A stretch of DNA of 64,000 nucleotides, from the NCBI GenBank assembly GCA_902554335.1, contig CACDOD010000003.1, positions 1 through 64,000 on the forward strand. Reading direction: 5' to 3'. A program made the position numbers and the translations under genes. The DNA comes from an uncultured Pelagibacteraceae bacterium (GTDB lineage Bacteria; Pseudomonadota; Alphaproteobacteria; Pelagibacterales; Pelagibacteraceae). The notes below the pieces were generated by a model. It ran no database searches. It saw nothing but the letters and a program-made list of their open reading frames with translations, and was not told where the DNA came from. Shown here piece by piece: positions 9,674 to 21,649 of the stretch; position 1 is the stretch's first letter, and each line of letters begins with the position of its first letter.

Positions 9674-10703
9674 TAGTTTTAACTATATAAAAATTTTAAA
9701 AGATAAAAAAATCTTTAAAATATATAAGAATTTTGAAAAAAATTTCGATAAATTAAAAGAGGCAAATAAAGTTGCTATATCTGTTTCAGGTGGCCCAGAC
9801 AGTATGGCATTATGTTTTTTAGTAAGCAATTATAAATCTAAAATAAATAGTAATTTACAACCTTATTTTTATTTAGTTGATCATGGTCTAAGAGTTGACT
9901 CTTCCATAGAAGCTAAAAATATCAAAAAACAATTAAAATTGAAAAAAATTAAATTAAAAATATTAAAATGGAGAGGAAAAAAGCCAAATTCAAATCAGCA
10001 AAGTTTATCAAGGCAAAAAAGATATGAGCTTATATTTAAGGAGTGTAAGAAAAATGATATTAAAATTGTTTTAACCGCTCATCATCTAGACGATCTTTAT
10101 GAAACTTTTTTTAGTAGACTTTTAAGAGGATCAGGAACGGAGGGACTTTCATCTTTTACAAATATGGAGAAAAAATTTATTTTTGGACAAAACTCATTCA
10201 CTGTAGCGAGACCATTATTAAATATAAAAAAACAAGATTTAATTTATCTTTCTCAAAAAGTTTTTAATTTTTATTTGAATGATCCATCTAATGATATGGA
10301 TAAATTTCAAAGAGTTAGATTAAGAAAATTAATTATTAATTTAAAGAAACAAGGATTAGATTTTAGAAAATTAAGCCTCACTTTAAACAATCTTGCTTCC
10401 ACAAATAGAACAATAAATGAATTAGTTGAAAAAAATTTAAGCGATAACGTAATTTATAAAAAAAATAAATTTTTAATAAGATCAGAATTTTTTTTGGTGC
10501 CACAAGAAATAATCTTTAGATCTTTTTCAAGTTTGTTAAAAAAAATAACTAAAAATTACTATCCACCAAGAGGGAAAAAAATTCTATACATAATTAATCA
10601 ATTAAAAATTAGAGATCGCTTAAAAGCGACATTAGGTGGCACTATTATAGAAAAAATACAAAATACAGTCGTTGTTAGTGAGGAAAAAACAAAAAAACGT
10701 TAA
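9633..10703 (+). CDS. tilS: tRNA(Ile)-lysidine synthase
   Basis: AISVSGGPDSMALCFL PP-loop, LTAHHLDDLYETFFSRLLRGSG. Confidence 0.93.
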   Translation: MKKKSLSAKKIILNSFNYIKILKDKKIFKIYKNFEKNFDKLKEANKVAISVSGGPDSMALCFLVSNYKSKINSNLQPYFYLVDHGLRVDSSIEAKNIKKQLKLKKIKLKILKWRGKKPNSNQQSLSRQKRYELIFKECKKNDIKIVLTAHHLDDLYETFFSRLLRGSGTEGLSSFTNMEKKFIFGQNSFTVARPLLNIKKQDLIYLSQKVFNFYLNDPSNDMDKFQRVRLRKLIINLKKQGLDFRKLSLTLNNLASTNRTINELVEKNLSDNVIYKKNKFLIRSEFFLVPQEIIFRSFSSLLKKITKNYYPPRGKKILYIINQLKIRDRLKATLGGTIIEKIQNTVVVSEEKTKKR

Positions 10704-10767
10704 ATTTGCCACAATTTGACACTTGTTTAATTTATAATAATTCTTAATTAGGTTATATAATTAATAT

Positions 10768-12675
10768 ATGAATTTAAAAAATTTAGCTATGTGGGCAATC
10801 ATAGTCCTGTTGACTATAGGGTTGTATAATATGTTTAAGAATCCGCAAGGATCTTTTAAACAAAATAATAATATCATCTTTTCAGAATTTTTAACAGAAG
10901 TAGAAAATGGACGCGTAGTACAAGTTGAAATACAGGGCAATAATGTTAACGGCATTTTCTCAAACGGACAAAAATTTTCAACATATGTACCAAATGATCC
11001 AAATTTAATTGAAAAATTATCAGAGCGTGGAGTAAGTATATCAGCATCTCCGTTAGAAGAAAAAATGCCATCACTTTTGGGAGTTCTTTTATCATGGTTT
11101 CCAATGCTGCTTTTAATTGCAGTTTGGATTTTCTTTATGAGACAAATGCAAGGTGGTAAAGGTGGAGCCATGGGATTTGGTAGGTCAAAAGCAAAATTAA
11201 TGAATGAACTAAAAGGTAAGGTAACATTCAAAGATGTTGCTGGAGTTGAAGAAGCGAAAGAGGAAGTAGAAGAAGTGGTTGAGTTTTTAAAAGATCCAAG
11301 AAAATTTAGTAGGTTGGGAGGAAAAATTCCTAGAGGTTGTCTATTAGTTGGACCACCAGGTACAGGTAAAACTTTATTAGCAAGAGCAATCGCTGGTGAA
11401 GCTGGAGTTCCTTTCTTTACAATCTCTGGTTCAGACTTTGTTGAAATGTTTGTAGGTGTTGGAGCTTCACGAGTTAGAGATATGTTTGAGCAAGGAAAGA
11501 AACATTCACCATGTATTATTTTCATTGATGAAATTGATGCTGTAGGAAGAAGCAGAGGTGCAGGTCTCGGTGGTGGAAATGACGAGAGAGAACAAACACT
11601 CAATCAGCTATTAGTAGAAATGGATGGTTTTGATACAAATGAGGGTGTAATAATCATTGCAGCTACAAATAGACCTGATGTTCTTGATCCAGCATTATTA
11701 AGACCTGGAAGATTTGATAGACAAGTTGTGGTTTCAAACCCAGATATTATTGGAAGAGAAAAAATATTAAAAGTACATGCAAAAAAAATCAATATGTCAC
11801 CTGATGTTAACTTAAGGACTGTTGCTAGAGGAACTCCTGGTTTTTCAGGCGCAGACCTTGCAAATCTTGTAAATGAGGCTGCTTTGTTAGCAGCGAGGAA
11901 AAACAAGAGAATAGTTACTTATCAAGAGTTTGAAGATGCAAAAGATAAAGTAATGATGGGTGCAGAAAGAAGATCTATGGTTATGACAGAAGATGAAAAG
12001 AAACTTACTGCATACCATGAAGGGGGCCACGCGTTAGTGTCATTTAATATGCTACCGCATTATGATCCGATCCATAAAGCTACTATAATACCAAGAGGAA
12101 GAGCTCTAGGTATGGTTATGAATTTGCCAGAAAGAGATAAACATGGATATTCAATTAAATATTTAAAAGCAAGACTTGCAGTTTGTTTTGGAGGCAGAGT
12201 AGCAGAGGAATTAATTTTTGGTAAAGATAATATTACAACGGGCGCAGGTGGAGGAAATGGGTCAGATATAAACCAAGCTACTCAATTAGCAAGAGCCATG
12301 GTCACAAAATATGGCATGAGTGAAGAAATGGGTCCGGTTGAATATGGTGAAAACCAAGAGGAGGTATTTTTGGGTAGATCAGTAACACAAACACAAAGTG
12401 TTTCAGAGGCCGTTGCACAAAAAATTGATAAAGAAATTAGAAAATTAGTTGATGAAGGATACAATCAAGCAAAAGAAATATTAAAAAATAAAATTGAAGA
12501 TCTTCACAAAATAGCGAAAGCATTATTAACTTATGAAACTCTTACTGGAGACGAAATTGAGAATATAATTAATAAAAATCAATATCCAGAGAGTAAGCAA
12601 GATTTGACAAAAGATGACGATAATAAAGACTCAGCTCTTGGGTCTATTGGACTAAAACCAAAAATAGTTCATTAA
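10768..12675 (+). CDS. ftsH: ATP-dependent zinc metalloprotease FtsH
   Basis: AAA+ [26 protein letters not shown], zinc site HEGGHA. Confidence 0.98.
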   Translation: MNLKNLAMWAIIVLLTIGLYNMFKNPQGSFKQNNNIIFSEFLTEVENGRVVQVEIQGNNVNGIFSNGQKFSTYVPNDPNLIEKLSERGVSISASPLEEKMPSLLGVLLSWFPMLLLIAVWIFFMRQMQGGKGGAMGFGRSKAKLMNELKGKVTFKDVAGVEEAKEEVEEVVEFLKDPRKFSRLGGKIPRGCLLVGPPGTGKTLLARAIAGEAGVPFFTISGSDFVEMFVGVGASRVRDMFEQGKKHSPCIIFIDEIDAVGRSRGAGLGGGNDEREQTLNQLLVEMDGFDTNEGVIIIAATNRPDVLDPALLRPGRFDRQVVVSNPDIIGREKILKVHAKKINMSPDVNLRTVARGTPGFSGADLANLVNEAALLAARKNKRIVTYQEFEDAKDKVMMGAERRSMVMTEDEKKLTAYHEGGHALVSFNMLPHYDPIHKATIIPRGRALGMVMNLPERDKHGYSIKYLKARLAVCFGGRVAEELIFGKDNITTGAGGGNGSDINQATQLARAMVTKYGMSEEMGPVEYGENQEEVFLGRSVTQTQSVSEAVAQKIDKEIRKLVDEGYNQAKEILKNKIEDLHKIAKALLTYETLTGDEIENIINKNQYPESKQDLTKDDDNKDSALGSIGLKPKIVH

Positions 12676-12679
12676 TAAA

Positions 12680-13735
12680 ATGGTAAAATATTACACAAGA
12701 GCGTGTAATTTTTATTATGGCAAAATATCAAAAAACAAAGTAACAAAAAAACTTTCTCTACCTCTTAATGGAAATAAATTTATTTCTTTTGATACTATTG
12801 AGTTAATCACTAGAAAAAAAAAGAAACTAATAAATATCAAGGATATAAAAAAACTTCCAAAAAAATTAGAGGAAAAAATTCAAAAAGATTTAAAAAAAAT
12901 CGTAAAACCAAAAATTTTAAAAAAAATTAGATTTAAAACATCCCCATTGTTGATGGGAATATTAAATGCAACACCAGATAGTTTTTCTGACGGCGGAAAA
13001 TTTTTAAAATCTAAATATGCAAATATTCAAATAAAAAAATTAAAAAAAGATGGAGCAGATATCATAGATATAGGAGGGGAATCAACTAGACCATATTCAA
13101 ATACTGTTGATAGCGTAACCGAATGGAATAGAATTAAAAATAAATTAAGATATGCAAAAAAAAATAAATTTTTTACTTCAGTTGATACGAGAAAAAGTTT
13201 TGTTCTAAAAAAATCCTTAGCATTTAACATAAATCTTCTAAATGATGTATCAGGATTGAGCCATGATAAGAAAATGATAAATATATTATATAAAACTAAA
13301 ATACCCTTTGTTATCCATCACATGCAAGGCACACCTAAAACTATGCAAAAAAATCCCAAATATAAAAATGTTGTATTAGATATTTATGACTTCTTTGAAA
13401 AAAAACTTAAATTTATAAGAGAAAATAAAATTACACATAATAATATTATTTTGGATCCTGGAATTGGATTTGGTAAAAATTTGAAACATAATATTACTAT
13501 ATTAAATCAAATATCTATTTTTCACTCACTTGGATTTCCAGTAATGTTAGGTATATCAAAAAAAAAATTTATTAAGGATGTAGCAAAGAACAATGATAGC
13601 ATAAATAGAATTGGAGGAACAATTTCATCTAGTATTTATGCTCTTCAACAAGGAGTTCAAATTCTTAGAGTGCACGATATAAATGAAACAAAACAAGCTA
13701 TTAAAGTTTTTAATAAACTTATTTTTAATATATGA
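12680..13735 (+). CDS. folP: Dihydropteroate synthase
   Basis: LMGILNATPDSFSDGGKF, DIIDIGGESTRP, ILDPGIGFGKN. Confidence 0.94.
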   Translation: MVKYYTRACNFYYGKISKNKVTKKLSLPLNGNKFISFDTIELITRKKKKLINIKDIKKLPKKLEEKIQKDLKKIVKPKILKKIRFKTSPLLMGILNATPDSFSDGGKFLKSKYANIQIKKLKKDGADIIDIGGESTRPYSNTVDSVTEWNRIKNKLRYAKKNKFFTSVDTRKSFVLKKSLAFNINLLNDVSGLSHDKKMINILYKTKIPFVIHHMQGTPKTMQKNPKYKNVVLDIYDFFEKKLKFIRENKITHNNIILDPGIGFGKNLKHNITILNQISIFHSLGFPVMLGISKKKFIKDVAKNNDSINRIGGTISSSIYALQQGVQILRVHDINETKQAIKVFNKLIFNI

Positions 13736-15063
13736 ATAAAAGATATTTTGGTACAGATGGCATTAGAGGAACAGTCAATCATGATAAAATTAACGGAAAT
13801 ATGTTTTTTAAGTTTGGTCTTGCCGCAGGAACTTATTTTAGAAATTTAAAGAAAAAAAAACAAACAGCTATAATTGCTAAAGATACAAGATTATCTGGAT
13901 ATACTTTAGAGCCAGCTCTCGTATCTGGACTAGCATCAGCCGGAATGCATGTATATACCCTTGGACCCTTGCCTACAAACGGATTAGCAATGTTGACAAA
14001 AAAAATGAATGCAAATTTAGGAATTATGATTACAGCATCGCATAATCCATTCTACGATAACGGACTAAAATTATTCGGGCCTGATGGATTGAAATTATCT
14101 GACAAAATAGAGAAAAAGATAGAAAAATTAATAGATACGAAAATCTCAATAAATTTAACAAGGCCAGGAATTTTAGGTCGAGTAAAGAGATTAGAGGATG
14201 CAAACAAAAATTATATAAATATATTGAAAAGTAATTTTCCTAAAAACTTTTCTCTAAAAGGTTTAAAAATAGCCATCGATTGTGCAAATGGTGCAGGTTA
14301 TAAATCTGGACCAAAAATACTTAAATCTTTAGGCGCTAAAGTTTACGATATTGGAACCTCTCCTAATGGTCTAAATATTAATTCAAAATGTGGTTCAACT
14401 TTTCCAAATAAAATAAAATCCTTTTCCCACAAAAACAAAGTTGACCTAGGAGTTTCTTTAGATGGAGATGCAGATAGAATAATAATTTGTGACGAAAAAG
14501 GAAAAATAATTGATGGTGATCAAATTATTGCAATGATAGCCCTAAGATGGAAAAATAAAAAAATTTTAAAGGGAGGAGTTGTGGGTACATTAATGTCAAA
14601 TTATGGATTAGAAAAACTTTTTAAAGAAAAAAAAATTAGATTTATAAGAGCACATGTTGGTGATAGGTATGTAAAAGAAGCAATGAAAAAAAATAATTGT
14701 AATTTAGGAGGTGAGCAATCAGGCCATATAATACTTGGAAACTTTGCAACAACAGGAGACGGTATCCTTGTTGCGCTAGAAGTTCTCTATTCAATGAGAA
14801 AAGGGAAGAAAGCAAGTGAATTATTTAATAACTTTAAATCAATACCACAAAAACTTATTAATATATATGTAAAAGATAAATCAGTCATAAATTCATCAAA
14901 ATGTAAAAAATCAATAGCTTATGCAAAACAACTTTTAAAAAATAAAGGTAGAATTTTAGTTAGATCTTCTGGTACAGAACCCAAAATAAGAATAATGTGC
15001 GAGACAAATGATACAAAATTGATGATGAGATGTATAAATCTTGTAAAAAAAACTATAAATTAA
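13732..15063 (+). CDS. glmM: Phosphoglucosamine mutase
   Basis: YFGTDGIRGTVN, IMITASHNPFYDNGLK, SLDGDADRII, VRSSGTEPKIRIM. Confidence 0.97.
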   Translation: MNKRYFGTDGIRGTVNHDKINGNMFFKFGLAAGTYFRNLKKKKQTAIIAKDTRLSGYTLEPALVSGLASAGMHVYTLGPLPTNGLAMLTKKMNANLGIMITASHNPFYDNGLKLFGPDGLKLSDKIEKKIEKLIDTKISINLTRPGILGRVKRLEDANKNYINILKSNFPKNFSLKGLKIAIDCANGAGYKSGPKILKSLGAKVYDIGTSPNGLNINSKCGSTFPNKIKSFSHKNKVDLGVSLDGDADRIIICDEKGKIIDGDQIIAMIALRWKNKKILKGGVVGTLMSNYGLEKLFKEKKIRFIRAHVGDRYVKEAMKKNNCNLGGEQSGHIILGNFATTGDGILVALEVLYSMRKGKKASELFNNFKSIPQKLINIYVKDKSVINSSKCKKSIAYAKQLLKNKGRILVRSSGTEPKIRIMCETNDTKLMMRCINLVKKTIN

Positions 15064-15064
15064 A

Positions 15065-15877
15065 TTGAATATAAAATCCAAAGTATTGATAATAGCAGGT
15101 TCGGACTCTTCTGGTGGAGCAGGAATTCAAGCAGACATTAAAACTGTAAATTCATTAGGATCATACGCTATGACAGTAATAACAGCGGTAACCTCTCAAA
15201 ATACTATTGGAGTTTTATCAATTTTTTCAGTTCCTCCTTTAGAAATCTCTAAACAAATCGAATATACTTCGAATGATATTAAGCCTGATGCAATAAAAAT
15301 TGGAATGTTGGGCGATGTAAAAGTTATAAAATCGGTATTAAATTCTTTAAGTAAAATAAAAGCAAAGAAAATTGTTCTTGATCCAGTAATGGTTGCAAAA
15401 GGAGGTGAAAGGTTAATAAACAAAAGTTCTTTAAAAATTCTTAGAGAAAAACTAATTAAAAAAGTAACTTTAATTACTCCAAATATCCCAGAAGCAGAGA
15501 TTTTGACAAATAAATTAATAAATACAAAAGAGGACATGATTAAAGCAGGTAAAAAACTAATTAAAATGGGAGCAAAGAATGTTTTAATTAAAGGAGGTCA
15601 TTTAAAATCAAAATTTATATATGATATTTTATTAGAAAAAAATAAAATATCTGTATTTAAAAACAAAAAAATAAATTCCAAACATACTCATGGCACAGGT
15701 TGCACTCTATCTTCAGCAATTGCAACGTATTATTCGTGTGGAAAATCATTAAAGAAATCTTGTGAAAATGGAATTAAATATGTACACCAAGCTATTAGCA
15801 GCGCTCCAAAATATGGAAAGGGACATGGACCAATTAACCATCTTAACTCAATTTATATAAAGAAAAAATTTAGATGA
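15065..15877 (+). CDS. thiD: Hydroxymethylpyrimidine/phosphomethylpyrimidine kinase
   Basis: [32 protein letters not shown]. Confidence 0.95.
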   Translation: MNIKSKVLIIAGSDSSGGAGIQADIKTVNSLGSYAMTVITAVTSQNTIGVLSIFSVPPLEISKQIEYTSNDIKPDAIKIGMLGDVKVIKSVLNSLSKIKAKKIVLDPVMVAKGGERLINKSSLKILREKLIKKVTLITPNIPEAEILTNKLINTKEDMIKAGKKLIKMGAKNVLIKGGHLKSKFIYDILLEKNKISVFKNKKINSKHTHGTGCTLSSAIATYYSCGKSLKKSCENGIKYVHQAISSAPKYGKGHGPINHLNSIYIKKKFR

Positions 15878-17166
15878 AAAATGTTGTAGTAGTTGGATCA
15901 CAATGGGGAGACGAAGGGAAAGGTAAAATTGTAGATTGGCTATCTAGCGAAGCAGATGTAGTTATAAGATTTCAGGGTGGTCATAATGCAGGACACACTT
16001 TAGTTATAGATGGCAAGATTTTTAAATTAAGATTATTACCTTCAGGAATAGTCAGAAAAAATAAAATATCAATAATCGGTAATGGTGTAGTTGTAGACCC
16101 CTGGGCACTCGTTGATGAAATTGAAGAAATTAAAAAAGAAGGTGTACTAATAAATGAAGAAAATCTCTTTTTGTCTGAAGCTGCAACCTTAATTTTACCT
16201 ATTCATAGAGAATTAGATGCATTGAGAGAAGATAACGCTAAAAACTCAAAAATAGGAACCACTAGAAGAGGTATAGGCCCAGCCTACGAAGATAAAGTTG
16301 GACGAAGATCAATAAGAGTAATTGATTTATTGTCAGAGGAAAATTTAGACTCTAAATTAACAATTCTTCTAGCACATCATAACTTTTTAAGAAGAGGAAT
16401 GGGCGAAAAAGAATATAGCAAACAAAAACTTAAAGAGGAACTTTTAAAAGTTGCTCCAAAAATACTAAAGTTTAGCAAACCAATATGGAAAAAAATTGAA
16501 GAATTTAAAAAATTAAATAAAAAAATTTTGTTTGAAGGTGCTCAAGGAATTTTACTGGATATTGATCATGGAACATATCCATTTGTAACATCCTCAAATA
16601 CTGTAGCATCTTCTGCAGCTACTGGATCTGGATGTGGGATAGATACAATAAGTTACATATTAGGAATAACAAAAGCTTACACAACAAGAGTAGGCGAAGG
16701 TCCTTTTCCAACAGAGCTTAAAAATGAAAATGGAGAAAAACTTGGACAAAGAGGAAAAGAGTTTGGAACAGTAACTAGTAGAAAAAGAAGATGTGGTTGG
16801 TTCGATGGTGTTTTGGTGAAGCAAACAATTCAAACTTCTGGAATTGATGGGATAGCTTTAACTAAGCTAGATGTACTTGATGATTTTGATGAAATAAAAA
16901 TTTGTATAGCTTACGATTTAAAAGGAAAAAAAATAGACCATTTGCCAGCATCATCTGAGCAACAATTAAAAGTTAAGCCTATCTATAAAAACTTTAAGGG
17001 CTGGAAATCTTCTACATGTGGAATAAAGAAATTTTCTGAACTTCCAAATCAAGCACAAATCTATATTAAGTTTATTGAGGAATTTGTTGGAGCAAAAGTT
17101 TCAGCAATATCTACGAGTCCTGAGAGAAATGACACAATACTTATTGAGGATCCATTTAAGGTTTAA
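15874..17166 (+). CDS. purA: Adenylosuccinate synthetase
   Basis: [20 protein letters not shown]...[24 protein letters not shown]. Confidence 0.98.
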   Translation: MKNVVVVGSQWGDEGKGKIVDWLSSEADVVIRFQGGHNAGHTLVIDGKIFKLRLLPSGIVRKNKISIIGNGVVVDPWALVDEIEEIKKEGVLINEENLFLSEAATLILPIHRELDALREDNAKNSKIGTTRRGIGPAYEDKVGRRSIRVIDLLSEENLDSKLTILLAHHNFLRRGMGEKEYSKQKLKEELLKVAPKILKFSKPIWKKIEEFKKLNKKILFEGAQGILLDIDHGTYPFVTSSNTVASSAATGSGCGIDTISYILGITKAYTTRVGEGPFPTELKNENGEKLGQRGKEFGTVTSRKRRCGWFDGVLVKQTIQTSGIDGIALTKLDVLDDFDEIKICIAYDLKGKKIDHLPASSEQQLKVKPIYKNFKGWKSSTCGIKKFSELPNQAQIYIKFIEEFVGAKVSAISTSPERNDTILIEDPFKV

Positions 17167-18056
17167 TTCGCAGGCAATAAGTTCTTAGATTTAGCCGAGT
17201 TCAACATGTGCTTTTGCAGTTTTTCAAAAGCTTTATTTTCAATCTGTCTTATTCTTTCTCTACTTATTTTGAATTTTTTACTCAACTCTTCTAATGTACT
17301 TGGATTGTCGTTCAATCTTCTTAAGTATAAAATTTCTTTTTCACGATCATTTAAAATTTTTATGGAGTCAGTCAACAAATCTTTTCTTTGTTCCATTTCT
17401 TCCTGCTGAGCAATTTTAAGTTCTTGATCCATGTTTTGGTCTATTACCCAATCTTGCCATTCGTCGCCATCTTCACCAATAGGAGCATTTAAAGAATGTT
17501 CTTTACCAGCCAATCTTCTATTCATTGAAACGACTTCGTCTTCACTTACATCCAATCTTTCTGCAATGTTTTTTACATCTTCATTGCGCAGGTCCCCCTC
17601 GGTATCTGGAGCAATTTGATTTTTAATTTTTTTCAAATTAAAAAATAATTTTTTCTGTGCAGTAGTTGTACCTATTTTGACTAAACTCCATGAACGTAAG
17701 ATATACTCTTGTATTGCAGCTTTAATCCACCACATCGCATATGTAGCTAACCTAAAACCTTTATCAGGCTCAAATTTTTTTACTGCTTGCATTAATCCCA
17801 CATTACCTTCTGAAATCATTTCATTTAATGGTAAACCGTAACCTTTATATCCCATTGCTATTTTTGCAACTAATCTTAAATGACTAGTAACAAGTTTTTC
17901 AGCGGATTTAACATTTCCAGTATTTTTCCAATTTTTTGCTAACATGTATTCTTCCTCAGCATCTAGCATAGGAAATTTTTTTATTTGCGCAAGATATGCC
18001 CCTAATCCACCTTCATTTGAAAGTATCGGCAAATTATATGTTTTTGAATTACTCAT
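17163..18056 (-). CDS. rpoH: RNA polymerase heat-shock sigma factor RpoH (sigma-32 type)
   Basis: [58 protein letters not shown]; RpoH-box region. Confidence 0.95.
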   Translation of the reverse strand: MSNSKTYNLPILSNEGGLGAYLAQIKKFPMLDAEEEYMLAKNWKNTGNVKSAEKLVTSHLRLVAKIAMGYKGYGLPLNEMISEGNVGLMQAVKKFEPDKGFRLATYAMWWIKAAIQEYILRSWSLVKIGTTTAQKKLFFNLKKIKNQIAPDTEGDLRNEDVKNIAERLDVSEDEVVSMNRRLAGKEHSLNAPIGEDGDEWQDWVIDQNMDQELKIAQQEEMEQRKDLLTDSIKILNDREKEILYLRRLNDNPSTLEELSKKFKISRERIRQIENKAFEKLQKHMLNSAKSKNLLPAN

Positions 18057-18106
18057 AATTATTTCGATAGTTATTTAATAAACAATTTTTTTTTTACAAC
18101 ATTTAA

Positions 18107-19084
18107 TTAGTTATATTTTTCAAGCACATTAACTATATTCTTCAAATCCTTTGGCAAATTTGATTCAAAATAAAGTTTTTTACCAGATCTAGGATGACTA
18201 AAACCTAAAATCTTAGCATGTAAAAATTGTCTACTCAGTTTCATAATATTTTCTTCAATTTCGTAACTTATACTCTTTAATTTTTTATATTTTTTTTTAT
18301 ATTTTTTATCTCCAACAATTTGATTACCTTTAAAGTTCATGTGAACTCTTATTTGATGCGTTCTTCCTGTTTCAAGTTTACACTCTACTAAACTGAATGT
18401 AGGTATATTTTTTCCTTCAAAAACTTTAAGTGTTTTATAATTTGTTATTGCCTTTTTCCCTTTCGTCAAACTTACATCCATCAATTGTCTATTTTTAGAA
18501 CTTCTTGTAATAAATGTCTGAATTACACCTGTTTGTGGTCTTAATTTACCCCAAACCAATGTATTATAAACTCTATCAATTGAATGTTCGCTAAATTGTT
18601 TTGAAATATTTTCATGACTGGTATTATTTTTAGCGATTACAACTAATCCAGATGTATCTTTATCAATTCGATGAATTATTCCTGGCCTTAGTTCATCTCC
18701 TATAGTTGATAATCTAATTTTATCATAACTCATTAAAGCATTTACTACTGTGTTATCATAGTTACCAGGGCCAGGATGCATAGAAATTCCAGCTGGTTTA
18801 TCTATAACGATTAGATCCTTATCTTGATAAATAATATCTAGTTTAAATTTATATGGCCTTAATGATGTTTTTTTTGGTATAGGGATTTCAAAAGAAATAT
18901 TATCCCCTTCTTTTATTTTTTTTGACGGCATGACATTAATTTGTCCATTTATTTTAAGTCTTTTATCTAAAATTAAATTTTTGATTCTTGTCCTGCTAAG
19001 ATCGCTACATTTTCCAAAAATAAATGTATCAATCCTTTTTTTATCTGAGTTTTGCTCAACAATTAAGTTAATGATATTTTTCAT
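18107..19084 (-). CDS. rluD: RluA/RluD-family 23S rRNA pseudouridine synthase
   Basis: S4 domain, HRIDKDTSGLVVIAK, TGRTHQIRVHM. Confidence 0.9.
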   Translation of the reverse strand: MKNIINLIVEQNSDKKRIDTFIFGKCSDLSRTRIKNLILDKRLKINGQINVMPSKKIKEGDNISFEIPIPKKTSLRPYKFKLDIIYQDKDLIVIDKPAGISMHPGPGNYDNTVVNALMSYDKIRLSTIGDELRPGIIHRIDKDTSGLVVIAKNNTSHENISKQFSEHSIDRVYNTLVWGKLRPQTGVIQTFITRSSKNRQLMDVSLTKGKKAITNYKTLKVFEGKNIPTFSLVECKLETGRTHQIRVHMNFKGNQIVGDKKYKKKYKKLKSISYEIEENIMKLSRQFLHAKILGFSHPRSGKKLYFESNLPKDLKNIVNVLEKYN

Positions 19085-19107
19085 ATATTATAATATTAAT
19101 ACAAAAT

Positions 19108-19184
19108 GCGCTCGTAGCTCAACTGGATAGAGCGCCAGATTTCGGCTCTGGAGGTTCAGGGTTCGACTCCTTGCGGGCGCGCCA
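19108..19184 (+). tRNA. tRNA-Arg (anticodon TCG), CCA encoded
   Basis: Acceptor GCGCTCG/CGGGCGC, anticodon stem CCAGA-TTTCGGC-TCTGG, T-arm CAGGG-TTCGACT-CCTTG, GCCA end. Confidence 0.96.
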
Positions 19185-19982
19185 TTATTCTCCTATATTT
19201 ATTAATGTGCCTTTTTTTCTAGCTTGATTAAAAGAGTAATAAAATAAGCTTATAGCAACTATTAAATAAACTGTATTAAGTAAAAATGCTTTATATAAAT
19301 TTTCTATATTTAATGTTTGATCAACAAGTATTCTTCTTGCTTCCTCAAAAACATAAACCAGCGGCATAGCATATGCAATTTTTTGGAAAAAATTTGGTAG
19401 AATATCTACAGGATAATATATACAACCGAATGGAGCAATAAGAAACATTGTAGACCAGGCAATATTTTCAAATGATGGTCCGAATCTAAGAAGTCCTGCA
19501 GATACCAAAATACCTAGTGTAATTCCAAAAATGTACAAACTTAAAAAAAGAAAAAACAAACTTATGCCTAAATTAAGAATAGAAATTCCAAATAATGGAG
19601 AAGTTAATAATATTGCGGGCACCAATCCAATTAATGCTCTTATTAAAGCCGTACCCACTAAAGAAGTAATTATTTCACTTATTCTCATTGGAGAAATAAA
19701 CAAATTTGTAAAATTTCTACTCCATATTTCTTCTAAGAAAAGCATATTAAATCCGATACTTGTTCTGAATAGAAAATCGTAAAGTATTGCACATGTTAAG
19801 ATTATTCCTACAGCATTATTATAATAAGTGCTGTAAGTTGCAAAAAAATTTGATATAAAACCCCATAAGGTTATTTGTATAGTTGGCCAATAAATTAAAT
19901 CTAGTATTCTTGGGAATGATCTTGTTATCAAATAAAAATGTCTTAAGAAAAGACCATATATTCTAATTAAATTCATTTTCAC
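19185..19982 (-). CDS. ABC-2 type transporter permease
   Basis: Six predicted TM segments; FISPMRISEIITS and PFGCIYYPVDILP motifs; paired with ATPase. Confidence 0.85.
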   Translation of the reverse strand: MKMNLIRIYGLFLRHFYLITRSFPRILDLIYWPTIQITLWGFISNFFATYSTYYNNAVGIILTCAILYDFLFRTSIGFNMLFLEEIWSRNFTNLFISPMRISEIITSLVGTALIRALIGLVPAILLTSPLFGISILNLGISLFFLFLSLYIFGITLGILVSAGLLRFGPSFENIAWSTMFLIAPFGCIYYPVDILPNFFQKIAYAMPLVYVFEEARRILVDQTLNIENLYKAFLLNTVYLIVAISLFYYSFNQARKKGTLINIGE

Positions 19983-20700
19983 TCCTAGATAATTTAAGAA
20001 AAACTTCCTCTAAATTTTTACGTCCATGCTTTTCTATTAGAAACTGTGGACTTCCCTTATCTATAATAGCACCGTTTTTCATCATAAGTACAGATTTACA
20101 GAGTCTATTAACTTCACTCATATTGTGAGATGCTAACAATATAGATATTTTATTTTCTTTTTTGTAGTTTTCTAAAAAACTTCTAACAAAATCTCCAATC
20201 TCTGGATCTAAGGATGCAGTTGGTTCATCAAGAAATAATACTTTTGGATTATTTATTAGCGCCTTAGCTAAACTTGCTCTGTTTTTCTGACCAGATGATA
20301 ATTCACCAGTAATTCTATTTAAAAGTTCCTTAAGTCTTAACTTTTCTGTTAAGTAATCTATGCGTTCTTTTAAATTTTTAATATCGTATAATTTTCCATA
20401 GACAGTTAAATTTTGTTTAACGGTTAGTTTTTTTGGAAGTTCTATGTATGGAGATATAAAATTAATTTTATTTAAAATTTCAATTCTATCCTTTTCAAAG
20501 ATCATATTATCTATTTTTATTTCTCCCCCAGATGGCTTTAAAAGACCCAATAGCATTCCTATAGTAGTAGTTTTTCCTGATCCATTTGGACCCAATAATC
20601 CCAAAATTTCATTTTCTTTTATATTAAAAGAAACATCTTTTACTGCTTCCTTCGAAGAATAATTTTTTTTTAAATTTTTAACTTCAACTAAATAATTCAT
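19963..20700 (-). CDS. ABC transporter ATP-binding protein
   Basis: Walker A GPNGSGKTTT, signature LSSGQKNRASLAKAL, Walker B VLFLDEPTASLDP. Confidence 0.95.
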   Translation of the reverse strand: MNYLVEVKNLKKNYSSKEAVKDVSFNIKENEILGLLGPNGSGKTTTIGMLLGLLKPSGGEIKIDNMIFEKDRIEILNKINFISPYIELPKKLTVKQNLTVYGKLYDIKNLKERIDYLTEKLRLKELLNRITGELSSGQKNRASLAKALINNPKVLFLDEPTASLDPEIGDFVRSFLENYKKENKISILLASHNMSEVNRLCKSVLMMKNGAIIDKGSPQFLIEKHGRKNLEEVFLKLSRSENEFN

Positions 20701-21629
20701 TTAAAATTAGAAGCTCTTTTTAACCTATCATTAATTACTTCCCCAAATCCTTTATTGGGTATTTTCTCAACAGCTATACTCTTATACTTTCTTTTTTTTA
20801 TGAATCTTAGTGTTTTATACAAATTTTTTGCTGCTTCTTTTAAATTATTTTTTTTCGATAAATAAAAATAATTTTGATTCATTTTTTTCCTTTTCTTGAT
20901 TAAAACAAAAGCTTCATTTCTATTTGGTTTTTTTATGTTTAATCTTAATTTTATATACGGAGAATAATGGGTTTTTTCTTGCCCAGGTGAATTAATTTTT
21001 GATTTTTTTATATATACTAAATGAGAATTCAAATATTTTTTAATTTGTTCCTTAGGGATTCCACCTAACCTCAAAATTTGTGGTTTTTTAATCAAATTTA
21101 TTATAGTTGACTCAACCCCAATCTTAGATTGACCCCCATCTAATATAAGTTTAACTTTTCTACCAAATTCATCTTTTACATCTTTTTTTGAAACAGGACT
21201 AATTTTAGTAGATATATTTGCACTTGGTGCTGCCAATGGATAATTCAATTGTTTTAATAAATTTCTTGTCAGGCGATGGCTCGGGAATCTTACAGCTAAA
21301 GTATTTTTTTTATTTGTGACGTTTTTTGAAATTAAACTTTTCTTTTTTAGTTTTAAAATATATGAAATTGGACCCGGCGAATATTTTTTATACAATTTCA
21401 AAAAATTATCATTAATTTCGCAATCTTTTTTCAGCAACTTAAGATTGAAGTAGTGAACTATAAGGGGGTTCTTTTTAGGTCTTTTTTTTAATTTGAATAT
21501 TTTATCTGTTGCATCTGATGAATAAGCATTTGCCGCTAATCCATAAACAGTTTCTGTTGGAATTCCTACACATTGGTTCTTATTTAGAATTTTAACAGCT
21601 TTTTTAATATTTGAAAGATTGTTTTTCAT
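20697..21629 (-). CDS. L-threonylcarbamoyladenylate synthase (Sua5/YrdC family)
   Basis: GIPTETVYGLAANAY...KRPKKNPLIVHY...PLAAPSANIS; C-terminal Sua5 domain. Confidence 0.93.
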   Translation of the reverse strand: MKNNLSNIKKAVKILNKNQCVGIPTETVYGLAANAYSSDATDKIFKLKKRPKKNPLIVHYFNLKLLKKDCEINDNFLKLYKKYSPGPISYILKLKKKSLISKNVTNKKNTLAVRFPSHRLTRNLLKQLNYPLAAPSANISTKISPVSKKDVKDEFGRKVKLILDGGQSKIGVESTIINLIKKPQILRLGGIPKEQIKKYLNSHLVYIKKSKINSPGQEKTHYSPYIKLRLNIKKPNRNEAFVLIKKRKKMNQNYFYLSKKNNLKEAAKNLYKTLRFIKKRKYKSIAVEKIPNKGFGEVINDRLKRASNFK

Positions 21630-21649
21630 ATAATAATACCAACTAATAT

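Noticed and set aside
10761-11603. 280-aa minus-strand ORF antisense to ftsH
   Set aside because: Low-complexity Ser/Pro/Phe-rich product mirroring a strongly conserved ftsH on the other strand; one of many antisense spurious ORFs in the track.
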